From NCBI GenBank assembly GCA_021786815.1, contig JAJYMR010000306.1:1-13568 (forward strand): a stretch of DNA of 13,568 bases. The letters run 5' to 3'. The position numbers and the translations under genes were made by a program. Position 1 is the stretch's first letter. Each line of letters opens with the position of its first letter. This stretch comes from Deltaproteobacteria bacterium. Its GTDB lineage: Bacteria > Desulfobacterota > Binatia > Binatales > Binataceae. Below the pieces are notes generated by a model that was given only the letters and a program-made list of their open reading frames with translations, was not told the origin of the DNA and made no database searches. This document shows, piece by piece, positions 1 through 6,522 of this stretch.

Positions 1-1822
1 GCGAGCGGACCATCCGCGAGACGGTTTCGAGCGAATCGGCGCGAACGCCGCGAAAAAGCGGAATTTCGCCGAGCGGCGGCGTGCCGTCGAACGCGTCGTA
101 AAGCGCGGCGAGCGCAATCCGCCATACCTCGCGAATCGCGCGATCGCCGCCCGCAAGCGCAATCGCACGAAACGTCGCGATTCGTTCGAAACCCGCGTAA
201 CCGCCGAGCATCAACTCGCCGCCCCATGCAGTTCCGTCGAGGCCGTATCCGGTTCCGTCGTAGGCGACGCCGAGGACCGCGCCGTCGAGGCCATGCTCGG
301 CCATCGCGCTTGCGATATGCGCATGATGATGCTGCACGCCGACGTGGATAACGTCGCGGCGCGCGAGCGCGTATCGCGTCGAGAGGTAATCGGGATGGAG
401 ATCGTGCGCGACGACCTCGGGTACGACGCCGAGAAAACGCCGCATGCGCGCAACGGATTCCTCGAACGAGGCGTAGGTTTCGAGATTGTCGAGGTCGCCG
501 ACATGCGGGCCGAGATAAGCCTCGTCGCCGACGCCGAGGCAGAAGGTGTTCTTGAGTTGCGCGCCGCACGCGAGCACCGGGCGCGCAAAGGCGCGCCGCA
601 CAGGGATGGCGCGCGGAACGTAGCCGCGCGCACGGCGCATCACGACCGGACGCCCGGCGATTTCGCGCACGACCGAATCGTCGCATCGCGTGACGATCTC
701 GCGGTCGTGGACGAGGAAAAGGTCGGCGATACCCGAAAGACGCTCGCGCGCTTCGTCGTTGCGATATGCGATAGGTTCCTCGCTCAGATTGCCGGAGGTC
801 GTCACGAGCGGCCGGGCGCATTCGGCGAGCAGCAGATGATGAAGCGGCGTGTAGGCGAGCATCACGCCGACAAGAGGATTGTGCGGCGCGATTTCGTCAG
901 CGAGCTGCGCGGTTTCGCGCCGGCGCACGAGCACGATCGGCCGCTCGGGGGAGGTGAGCAATCGGCGCTCTTCGGCGTTCAGGTACGCGATTAGTTCGGC
1001 GTCGCGCAGTTCGCGCACCATCACCGCGAACGGCTTTTGCTCGCGGCGCTTGCGTTCGCGAAGCGTGGAGACGGCAGCCGCGTGGGTGGCGTCGCATGCG
1101 AGATGGAATCCGCCGAGCCCTTTTACCGCGACGACTAAACCTTCGCGTAGCGCTTGCGCGGCAGCGTGAATCGGATCGTCCGTATCGAGTTGCGCGCCGT
1201 CAGCAGCGAGCAGGGAAAGCCGCGGGCCGCATCGCGGGCACGCGTTGGGCTCGGCGTGAAAGCGCCGGTCCACGACGGATTCGTACTCGCGCCGGCAATC
1301 CGGACACATCGCGAACGAGGCCATCGTGGTCGCAGGACGGTCGTAGGGCACTTCGCGAACGATCGTGAAGCGCGGGCCGCAGTTGGTGCAGTTGGTGAAG
1401 GGATAGCGGTAGCGGCGGTTTTTCGGGTCGAAGACCTCGTCAAGACATTGCGGGCAGGTTGCGATATCGGCTGGAATCGACGCGCGGCGAGTCGGCGCGG
1501 GACGGCTCGCGCCGATTTGGAAATCCGCTGGCGCATCGGAAGCGAGAGGACGCCACTTGAGCGCGGTTATCACGGCGGCGCGCGGCGGTTCGCCGTTGAG
1601 CCGCGTGAGGAAGCGGTCGAGGGCGAACGGGGTTCCGAACGCCTCTATCGTGACGCCCTCGGCGTCGTTTCGCACGCGTCCGGAAATTCCCTCCTCGCGG
1701 GCGAGGCGATACACCCACGGGCGAAAACCGACGCCCTGCACGACCCCGCTGACTCGAATCTTCCGTCCGGTCGCGCGAGCCGCCGGTTCGTCATGCGCGG
1801 GAGCTGTGGAGCGGCGTTCCAT
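1..1822 (-). CDS. hypF: Carbamoyltransferase HypF, [NiFe]-hydrogenase maturation (3' end outside window)
   Basis: HypF uses carbamoyl phosphate and ATP to carbamoylate the C-terminal cysteine of HypE, the first step in making the CN ligands of the NiFe site; it acts in the cytoplasm. The visible 607 residues hold the N-terminal acylphosphatase domain (about 22-105; GVVQGVGFRPW with Arg34 and Asn52), two zinc-finger units of the form C-x2-C-x18-C-x2-C (Cys123/126/145/148 and Cys173/176/195/198), the YrdC-like adenylating domain (about 215-405; KGLGGFHLACDA, TSGNLSEEP) and the start of the Kae1-like transferase domain (VQHHHAHIA at 496-504, YDGTGYG at 521-527). The family is usually about 750-780 residues, so roughly 150 C-terminal residues lie beyond the left edge. 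The ATG at 1822 is the first start codon after an in-frame TGA; no good Shine-Dalgarno precedes it, so translation may be coupled to the cytochrome gene 12 nt upstream. Identification is very secure. Confidence 0.97.
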   Translation of the reverse strand, partial: MERRSTAPAHDEPAARATGRKIRVSGVVQGVGFRPWVYRLAREEGISGRVRNDAEGVTIEAFGTPFALDRFLTRLNGEPPRAAVITALKWRPLASDAPADFQIGASRPAPTRRASIPADIATCPQCLDEVFDPKNRRYRYPFTNCTNCGPRFTIVREVPYDRPATTMASFAMCPDCRREYESVVDRRFHAEPNACPRCGPRLSLLAADGAQLDTDDPIHAAAQALREGLVVAVKGLGGFHLACDATHAAAVSTLRERKRREQKPFAVMVRELRDAELIAYLNAEERRLLTSPERPIVLVRRRETAQLADEIAPHNPLVGVMLAYTPLHHLLLAECARPLVTTSGNLSEEPIAYRNDEARERLSGIADLFLVHDREIVTRCDDSVVREIAGRPVVMRRARGYVPRAIPVRRAFARPVLACGAQLKNTFCLGVGDEAYLGPHVGDLDNLETYASFEESVARMRRFLGVVPEVVAHDLHPDYLSTRYALARRDVIHVGVQHHHAHIASAMAEHGLDGAVLGVAYDGTGYGLDGTAWGGELMLGGYAGFERIATFRAIALAGGDRAIREVWRIALAALYDAFDGTPPLGEIPLFRGVRADSLETVSRMVRS

Positions 1823-1834
1823 CGTGTCTAAGGG

Positions 1835-2236
1835 TCAAGTTTTTCCGGCCGAAAGGACGTAGGCGACGAGAGCCCAGGTCTCGTGCTCGTCGAAGATCTT
1901 CCACGCCGGCATCGCGCTTCCCGGCACCCCGTTTTGTATCCAGTAAAAAACGTGGCGTGGCGTGACCGATTCGCGCCATCGCGGATTGGTGAAGTCCATG
2001 GGCGCCGGGTCGAGTCCCTCGCTGCGGACGCCGTGCCCGTCGGCGTGGACGCCGTGGCAGATCGCGCAATGCCGAAGGAAGAGCGCCCGTCCCCGCTCGC
2101 GCGCGGCGGCCGAGGCGAGAAGCCCGTTCGGAACAGTGAGGTTCCGGTAATGCGCCGGCAGGTCAGCATCCCGACCTCCACAACCCGAGAACAGAAGCCA
2201 CATCGCGAGCGTCATCCACGCGAGACGATTTCTCAT
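1835..2236 (-). CDS. Monohaem cytochrome c lipoprotein in the hydrogenase operon
   Basis: The 133-residue product has a short basic N terminus, a hydrophobic segment (5-17) and a lipobox-like LFSGC with Cys19, suggesting an SPII-processed lipoprotein on the periplasmic side. A single CAICH haem-binding motif (Cys57, Cys60, His61) follows. Met109 in GSAMPAW is the likely distal haem ligand, and a C-terminal helix (WALVAYVLSAG) completes a small class I cytochrome c fold. The size is normal for a one-domain cytochrome c. I chose the ATG at 2236 because GAGG lies 7 nt upstream; an in-frame TTG at 2260 would add 8 residues. The gene overlaps the 3' end of hyaD by 74 nt and precedes hypF by 12 nt, so it is part of the hydrogenase transcript. 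I infer that it carries electrons from the HyaABC complex to another periplasmic acceptor. No specific family name is recognised. Confidence 0.9.
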   Translation of the reverse strand: MRNRLAWMTLAMWLLFSGCGGRDADLPAHYRNLTVPNGLLASAAARERGRALFLRHCAICHGVHADGHGVRSEGLDPAPMDFTNPRWRESVTPRHVFYWIQNGVPGSAMPAWKIFDEHETWALVAYVLSAGKT

Positions 2237-2732
2237 CGTATGGCCTCGGACGGAATTCAAATCCGAGCGCGCGCGCTTCGGCGATGATTCTTTCGACCAG
2301 CCCCGGCATCGCGCGTTCGACCGCTGGCGAGAGTCCGACGCGCAGGCCGAGATCTTCCGGCACCAGGCCGAGAAGCGTCATGCTCGGCGGGCAGCATCCG
2401 AGAAGCCGCGCACCGTCGAGCAGATCGGCGACGCCGATCTGATGGACCGAAAGGCGTTCGCGCACGGCGGGCGCGACGTCGTCGCCGTGCAGGCGCACCG
2501 CGGCGCCCGGATGGGCACCCGCGTTTCGTATCGCGTCGACGAGCAGCACCCGCTCGGCGTCCTGAATGAGCGGCAGGAGCGAGAGGCCAAGCGTTCCTCC
2601 GTCGATTACGACCGCTCCTTCGGGCGCGAGAAAGTCCCTTTGCAGCAGATGAACGGCGCGCGCGCCCAGTCCGTCGTCGCCGCAGAGCACGTTGCCCAGT
2701 CCCAGCACCAGAAGCGCGGCGCGCTCAGGCAT
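2163..2732 (-). CDS. hyaD: Hydrogenase maturation endopeptidase HyaD/HybD family
   Basis: This nickel-dependent protease removes the C-terminal peptide of the large subunit once the NiFe centre is in place. The 189-residue product has the family opening GLGNVLCGDDGLG (11-23) and the metal ligands expected from HybD: Asp20 (Glu or Asp in the family), Asp66 (LVDAIRN) and His97 (SVHQIG). Its substrate is encoded two genes upstream: HyaB ends in DPCMACGVH followed by a 15-residue tail. The ATG at 2732 overlaps the hyaC stop by 8 nt and is preceded by GAGGAG 4 nt away. The last 25 or so residues, after RPRPYDEKS, are encoded in the region shared with the cytochrome c gene and look unlike the conserved core, so the C terminus may be a lineage-specific extension. 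Function is secure from motif and context. Confidence 0.94.
   Translation of the reverse strand: MPERAALLVLGLGNVLCGDDGLGARAVHLLQRDFLAPEGAVVIDGGTLGLSLLPLIQDAERVLLVDAIRNAGAHPGAAVRLHGDDVAPAVRERLSVHQIGVADLLDGARLLGCCPPSMTLLGLVPEDLGLRVGLSPAVERAMPGLVERIIAEARALGFEFRPRPYDEKSSRVDDARDVASVLGLWRSGC
2244..2247 (-). promoter_or_regulatory. Shine-Dalgarno deciding the cytochrome c start
   Basis: On the minus strand GAGG sits 7 nt before the ATG at 2236, inside the hyaD coding region. It favours this start over the in-frame TTG at 2260, before which I see no comparable motif. Confidence 0.55.
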
Positions 2733-3447
2733 CGGACTCCTCGGACTCCTCGGCGAGCGTCTCCGGTGTGACGAACTTGTTGCCAGAGACGATCGATTCG
2801 ATGGTGGCGTTGTGTTCGACCGCGGAAACCAGGATCGAGCTGTAGACGTGATGGACCATGAAGGCGAGCAGGAGCCACATCCCGATATGATGAATCAGGC
2901 GCGCGGTCGGCAGCCCGCCGAAGAACGGGATCAGGAACGCGAACCATCGCATCGGCGAACCCACCGGCGCCTGAGGTGCGTACATCGCAAGTCCGGTTCC
3001 GATCATCACGAGACAGATCCCGTAAATGACCGAGTAGGCCGCGCCGGCGAGCGCGTTATGCCCGATGACGGGCGGTGGGTCGCGCCGGATGAACAGATAG
3101 AACCTCAGGCTTTCGTACATGTTGTGCAATCGGCGCCTGCTCGTGGGAATGAACTGGTTCCATCGCGCGTAGCGGTTCCCCATGAACATCCAGACAAGCC
3201 GCGACAGCACCGCCAGCGTGAACACGATCGCCGCGTAGAAGTGGATCACCTTGATGGTGCCCATCACGAAGTGATCGCGCGCCATGCCCGAGACGGAGAT
3301 GAACGGATGGCCGATATAGAAGCCGGTCGCGGCGAGCACCAGGATCGAGAACACGATACACCAGTGGGCGATCCGGACCGGCAGTTCCCATACGCGGACG
3401 CGGATTCTTCGGCTCTCGGGAATCGGCCTTGCCAGTGCCGCGCTCAT
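2725..3447 (-). CDS. hyaC: Ni/Fe-hydrogenase b-type cytochrome subunit HyaC
   Basis: This is the membrane anchor that takes electrons from the small subunit via two b haems and passes them to quinone or another partner. The 240-residue product has the typical order of an N-terminal WELPVRIAHW motif and four hydrophobic segments at about 26-44, 64-86, 135-157 and 186-208. Candidate haem ligands are His28, His69 (KVIHF), His186/187 (LIHHIGMW) and His200 (MVHH). Length is normal for the family. The start is taken at the ATG at 3447, which overlaps the hyaB stop as ATGA and has GAGG 6 nt upstream; an upstream in-frame start at 3504 would lie within hyaB and is unlikely. The C terminus is acidic (EESEESD). 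Confidence 0.95.
   Translation of the reverse strand: MSAALARPIPESRRIRVRVWELPVRIAHWCIVFSILVLAATGFYIGHPFISVSGMARDHFVMGTIKVIHFYAAIVFTLAVLSRLVWMFMGNRYARWNQFIPTSRRRLHNMYESLRFYLFIRRDPPPVIGHNALAGAAYSVIYGICLVMIGTGLAMYAPQAPVGSPMRWFAFLIPFFGGLPTARLIHHIGMWLLLAFMVHHVYSSILVSAVEHNATIESIVSGNKFVTPETLAEESEESDA
2733..2750 (-). repeat. 9-nt tandem duplication at the hyaC/hyaD junction
   Basis: The plus-strand unit CGGACTCCT occurs twice in tandem (2733-2741, 2742-2750). On the minus strand it encodes the acidic EESEESD tail of HyaC and at the same time supplies the GAGGAG ribosome binding site of hyaD. The two copies are exact. Confidence 0.85.
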
Positions 3448-5153
3448 ACGGCCCTCACTCGGACGATTTCGCGCCGCTCGTTGTCGAGGACGTGAACGCC
3501 GCACGCCATGCAGGGGTCAAAGGAATGGACCGTGCGCAGGATTTCCAGCGGCTGGTCGGGTTTGGCGACCGGGTTCCCGATAAGCGCTTCCTCGTACGGT
3601 CCGCGCTTGCCCGCCGCGTCACGCGGCCCCGCGTTCCACGTGCTCGGCACGACGCATTGATAGTTGGCGATCGCCCCGTCCTTGATATGCACCCAATGGC
3701 CGAGCGAGCCGCGCGGAGCCTCGTGGAATCCCGCGCCCCAGCACTCCGCGGGCCAGGTCGAAGGGTCCCATTTGGAGTTGTCGCAGATCCGGTAATCGCG
3801 GCGCGCCATGTTCTCGGCGAGCGCGTCGACCCAGTCCTGCATCTTTTCGACGATAACCTGCGTTTCGATCGCGCGCGCGGCGATACGCCCGAGCGTGGAG
3901 AACAGCGCCTGCGGTCCGACGCCCAGCGTCTTGAGCGTGCTGTCGATTAGTTCCTTGGCGCGGGCCGGCCGTCCGTGCGCGTACGCAACCAGCATCCGCG
4001 CGAGCGGTCCGACTTCCATCGGGTTGTCGTTGTAGCGCGGCGACTTGAGCCAACTGTACTTCTGATCGACGTTCAGGCGCTCGTAGGGCGGCTTGGGCCC
4101 CGTGTAGTTGGGGATCGTCTCGCCCTTGAACGGCTGCAGGGATTTGTCGTCGCCGCCCTTGTAGTCGTACCAGGAATGTTTGACGTATTCGGAGATCTTG
4201 TCGGGCTCGACCGCCTGAACCTTTGTGATATCGCGATTCAGGATGAAGCCGCCGGGAAGATACATGCGCGGATTGGGGTTGTCGTCCTCGGGATATTCGC
4301 CGTAGCTGAGATAATTGCCGACACCCGCGCCGACGCTCGCCCAATCCTTGTAGAAGGAGGCAACTGCGAGAATGTCCGGAAGATAGACGCGGGTTACGAA
4401 ATCGCGTGCGCTGGCGACCAGCTTGTTCAGTTCCGCGATGGTTCCCAGGTTGAGCGAGTTCTGCGAGTCGGGATCGACCGGCGTCGCCATCCCGCCCACC
4501 AGGAAGCTCTGCAGATGGGGATTCTTGCCGCCGAGAATCGCGTGGATACGGATGAACTGGCGCTGGAAATCGAGAGCCTGCAGATAGTGCGCGACCGCCA
4601 TCAGATTGGCTTCCGGCGGAAGCTTGTAGGCCGGATGGCCCCAGTAGGCATTGGCGAACGGCCCCAGTCGCCCACCCGCGACAAAGTCCTTGAGCCGTTT
4701 GCGCACATCGGTGAAGTAGGCGCGGCCGGAGATCGGCCAGTCGGAGATCGACTGCGCAAGCGCGGCGGCCTTTGCCGGGTCCGCCGAAAGCGCGGAGACG
4801 ATATCAACCCAGTCGAGCGCCTGCAGATGGTAGAAATGGATCACGTGATCGTGGACGCACTGCGCGCCGATAATCAGGTTGCGCAGGATCCGCGCGTTGG
4901 GCGGAGGATTCGCACCGATAGCGTGCTCGACAGCGCGGATCGAGGCGATCGCGTGTACTGTCGTGCATACGCCGCAAATGCGCTGGGTGAACACCCACGC
5001 GTCGCGCGGGTCGCGCCCCTTCAGGATGATCTCGATACCGCGGAACATCGTTGACGACGACCATGCGTTGCGCACCGCGCCGCCGTCCACTTCCGCTTCG
5101 ATCCTGAGATGGCCTTCGATTCGGGTGACCGGATCAACTACGACGTGCGGCAC
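3444..5153 (-). CDS. hyaB: [NiFe]-hydrogenase group 1 large subunit HyaB
   Basis: This catalytic subunit carries the NiFe(CN)2CO site and oxidises or produces H2. The 569-residue product has RIEGH at its N terminus with Glu13, the first cysteine pair in RICGVCTTVHA (Cys60, Cys63) and the second in SFDPCMACGVH (Cys548, Cys551). His554 is the residue after which HyaD should cut off a 15-residue tail ending in VRAV. Length and motifs match membrane-bound group 1 uptake enzymes. The start is GTG at 5153, 4 nt after the hyaA stop, with GGGAG 9 nt upstream; it gives MPHVVVDPVTRIEGH, the normal N terminus. A longer reading from 5249 would overlap hyaA by 92 nt and adds a non-conserved leader. There is no signal peptide, as expected: the subunit is exported with HyaA through Tat. 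Confidence 0.97.
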   Translation of the reverse strand: MPHVVVDPVTRIEGHLRIEAEVDGGAVRNAWSSSTMFRGIEIILKGRDPRDAWVFTQRICGVCTTVHAIASIRAVEHAIGANPPPNARILRNLIIGAQCVHDHVIHFYHLQALDWVDIVSALSADPAKAAALAQSISDWPISGRAYFTDVRKRLKDFVAGGRLGPFANAYWGHPAYKLPPEANLMAVAHYLQALDFQRQFIRIHAILGGKNPHLQSFLVGGMATPVDPDSQNSLNLGTIAELNKLVASARDFVTRVYLPDILAVASFYKDWASVGAGVGNYLSYGEYPEDDNPNPRMYLPGGFILNRDITKVQAVEPDKISEYVKHSWYDYKGGDDKSLQPFKGETIPNYTGPKPPYERLNVDQKYSWLKSPRYNDNPMEVGPLARMLVAYAHGRPARAKELIDSTLKTLGVGPQALFSTLGRIAARAIETQVIVEKMQDWVDALAENMARRDYRICDNSKWDPSTWPAECWGAGFHEAPRGSLGHWVHIKDGAIANYQCVVPSTWNAGPRDAAGKRGPYEEALIGNPVAKPDQPLEILRTVHSFDPCMACGVHVLDNERREIVRVRAV

Positions 5154-5157
5154 TTGC

Positions 5158-6261
5158 CTATTCTCCCTTTTTTCCTTCGCTCTGCCCGGAACCGCTTCCG
5201 AGTTTGCGTTTTGCGATCTCGATGGCGCCGTGGGCCGCGAAGGCCGCACCGACCGCCGCAGTCAGGCCCAGCCCGACCTTGTCAACGTTGGTGCCGACCG
5301 CGAAGCCTGGAATGTTCTCGAGATGACGATAGAAGGGCGTCATCTTGTCCCAGAAATTCGGCTCGGCGCATCCGACGCACGGATGGCCGCATCCGATAGG
5401 CCAGTTGGTGCCCTCGTTCCATCGGACGACCGGGCAGTTCTGGAACGTGACCGGTCCCTTGCAGCCCATCTTGTACAGGCAGTAGCCGTGGCGATGCTCT
5501 TCGTCGCCCCAGGCTTCGACGTACTGGCCGGCGTCGAAATGGGCGCGGCGCTCGCAGTTGTCGTGGATGAGCTTGCCGTAGGCGAACAGCGGACGCCGGT
5601 ATTGATCGAGCGGCGGCCACTGCTTCATCGTCATGTAGTAGACAAGGAGGGCGGTGATGTTCTCGGCGTTGGCGGGACAGGCAGAGACGTTGATCAGGTT
5701 TTTCAGCCCCGGCACCGCGTCGCCGACCGCGACCGCGCCGGTGGGGTTGGGGCTTGCCGCCGGGATACCGCCGAAGGCCGCGCAAGTGCCGATTGCGATC
5801 GTGGCTGCGGCGTTTCCGCACACTTCGCGCGCTATCTGAAGCGCGGATTTCCCGCCGACCGTGCAGTACGCGCCGTCCGCGCCGGTCGGGATCGAACCCT
5901 CGACTGCGGCGATATACTTGCCCGCGTGATCCTTAACGGTCTTGTAGAGCGCGTCCTCGGCCTGATGGCCGGCGGCGGCCATCACGGTTTCGTGGTAATT
6001 GAGGGAAATCTTTTCCAGAATTATCTCGGCAACCGTCGGACGGCTCGCGCGCAGGAACGATTCCGTGTTTCCCGCGCAGTCCTGGAATTCGAGCCATACG
6101 AGGGTCGGCTTCTCGGCCTTTTCGATCGTATCGGCAAGTTTCGCGGCGACCGGAGGCGGAAGCGCCAGAATCGCTGCCATCGAGGCGCAGAACTTTACGA
6201 ACTCGCGGCGTGAAACCCCGCGCGCCTTGAGTTCGCGCGTCAGCCAGCCATGGTTTCCCAT
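5158..6261 (-). CDS. hyaA: [NiFe]-hydrogenase group 1 small subunit HyaA with atypical proximal cluster
   Basis: This 367-residue electron-transfer subunit relays electrons through three Fe-S clusters to HyaC. A Tat signal is clear: SRREFVKFC (Arg18, Arg19) then a hydrophobic stretch to about 40. Distal cluster ligands are His233, Cys236, Cys261 and Cys267 (LIHDNC, GYCLYKMGC); medial ligands are Cys276, Cys295 and Cys298 (QNC, HPCVGC). For the proximal cluster Cys62, Cys160 (GTCAAFGG) and Cys195 (SACPANAEN) are present, but the position of the usual fourth cysteine is Asn65 (DCAGNTES). Gly64 and Gly165 occupy the places of the two extra cysteines of six-cysteine O2-tolerant enzymes. A C-terminal hydrophobic helix (about 328-350) anchors it to the membrane. 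The ATG at 6261 has GGAGAGG 6 nt upstream. It is the first gene of the operon, behind a candidate sigma-54 promoter. Confidence 0.97.
   Translation of the reverse strand: MGNHGWLTRELKARGVSRREFVKFCASMAAILALPPPVAAKLADTIEKAEKPTLVWLEFQDCAGNTESFLRASRPTVAEIILEKISLNYHETVMAAAGHQAEDALYKTVKDHAGKYIAAVEGSIPTGADGAYCTVGGKSALQIAREVCGNAAATIAIGTCAAFGGIPAASPNPTGAVAVGDAVPGLKNLINVSACPANAENITALLVYYMTMKQWPPLDQYRRPLFAYGKLIHDNCERRAHFDAGQYVEAWGDEEHRHGYCLYKMGCKGPVTFQNCPVVRWNEGTNWPIGCGHPCVGCAEPNFWDKMTPFYRHLENIPGFAVGTNVDKVGLGLTAAVGAAFAAHGAIEIAKRKLGSGSGQSEGKKGE
5163..5167 (-). promoter_or_regulatory. Shine-Dalgarno for the GTG start of hyaB
   Basis: GGGAG on the minus strand, within the last codons of hyaA, lies 9 nt before the GTG at 5153. 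It supports this non-ATG start. Confidence 0.5.
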
Positions 6262-6267
6262 TCGAGA

Positions 6268-6274
6268 CCTCTCC
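6268..6274 (-). promoter_or_regulatory. Strong Shine-Dalgarno of hyaA
   Basis: GGAGAGG on the minus strand lies 6 nt before the hyaA ATG and fixes that start. Confidence 0.7.
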
Positions 6275-6318
6275 CCAGCGGCCGTTCGGCGGCGACTTTA
6301 GACCGTTCTAATGACTCG

Positions 6319-6339
6319 GCTGGCATTAAATGTGCCAGC
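6319..6339. repeat. Perfect inverted repeat (7-bp arms, 7-nt spacer) in the divergent intergenic region
   Basis: Arms GCTGGCA (6319-6325) and TGCCAGC (6333-6339) flank TTAAATG. The repeat coincides with the sigma-54-like element, and because of the symmetry the plus strand also shows GG-N10-GC (CTGGCAT and GTGCC blocks), a weaker promoter-like match facing the OsmC-family gene. It could instead be an operator for a dimeric regulator. Confidence 0.7.
6322..6338 (-). promoter_or_regulatory. Candidate sigma-54 (-24/-12) promoter of the hydrogenase operon
   Basis: The minus strand reads CTGGCAC-ATTTA-ATGCC. The -24 block matches the consensus YTGGCAC completely, and the invariant GG (6336-6335) and GC (6324-6323) are exactly 10 nt apart as required; the -12 block is ATGCC rather than TTGCA. 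The predicted transcript start near 6311 gives a leader of about 50 nt to hyaA. Several proteobacterial uptake hydrogenase operons (for example the Ralstonia eutropha hox genes) are known to use sigma-54 with a HoxA-type activator. No activator gene is visible here. Confidence 0.6.
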
Positions 6340-6366
6340 TCAGGAATTGGATGCGATGATTGCAAT

Positions 6367-6379
6367 GAAAGCATTGACG
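6367..6379 (-). promoter_or_regulatory. Possible IHF site upstream of the hydrogenase promoter
   Basis: The minus strand reads TCAA-TGCT-TT, close to the IHF core (WATCAA-N4-TTR) with two mismatches. It sits roughly 56-68 nt upstream of the predicted transcript start, a usual place for IHF in sigma-54 promoters. The consensus is loose, so the call is weak. Confidence 0.25.
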
Positions 6380-6510
6380 AGTTGCGAACATCGCGAATCC
6401 TGTATCCAACGGCGGCAGCAAGTGCGCCGCATGTCGCAAATGGCCTCAGAGGCACCAGTAGGGAAACGTCAGGCAGAGGTTCTCCAAAGCTTCGCCTCGC
6501 GGCTTCCGGC

Positions 6511-6516
6511 AGGAGG
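6511..6516 (+). promoter_or_regulatory. Shine-Dalgarno deciding the OsmC-family start
   Basis: A perfect AGGAGG lies 6 nt before the ATG at 6523. It excludes the longer in-frame reading that begins near 6250. Confidence 0.8.
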
Positions 6517-6522
6517 AAACAA

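Larger units (their letters stand above)
6262..6522. other. Divergent intergenic region between hyaA and the OsmC-family gene
   Basis: This 261-base stretch looks lower in GC than its surroundings. It contains the palindromic sigma-54-like element, the possible IHF site and a short CAATG-AAAG-CATTG inverted repeat at 6363-6376. I see no convincing -35/-10 pair for the OsmC-family gene and no supportable protein-coding gene. Confidence 0.6.

Noticed and set aside
293..994. 233-codon plus-strand frame opposite hypF
   Set aside because: The minus-strand reading gives intact HypF YrdC- and Kae1-like domains; the plus-strand translation is arginine- and alanine-rich with no domain.
2692..3495. 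267-codon open frame antisense to hyaC
   Set aside because: Highly charged, low-complexity translation typical of an antisense shadow; hyaC has clear haem ligands and membrane helices.
3975..5054. 359-codon open frame antisense to hyaB
   Set aside because: Shadow frame of a GC-rich gene with no domain-like composition.
4879..6213. 444-codon open frame on the plus strand, antisense to hyaA and hyaB
   Set aside because: High-GC codon use keeps antisense frames open; the translation shows no recognisable domain, and both opposite-strand genes are well-conserved hydrogenase subunits.
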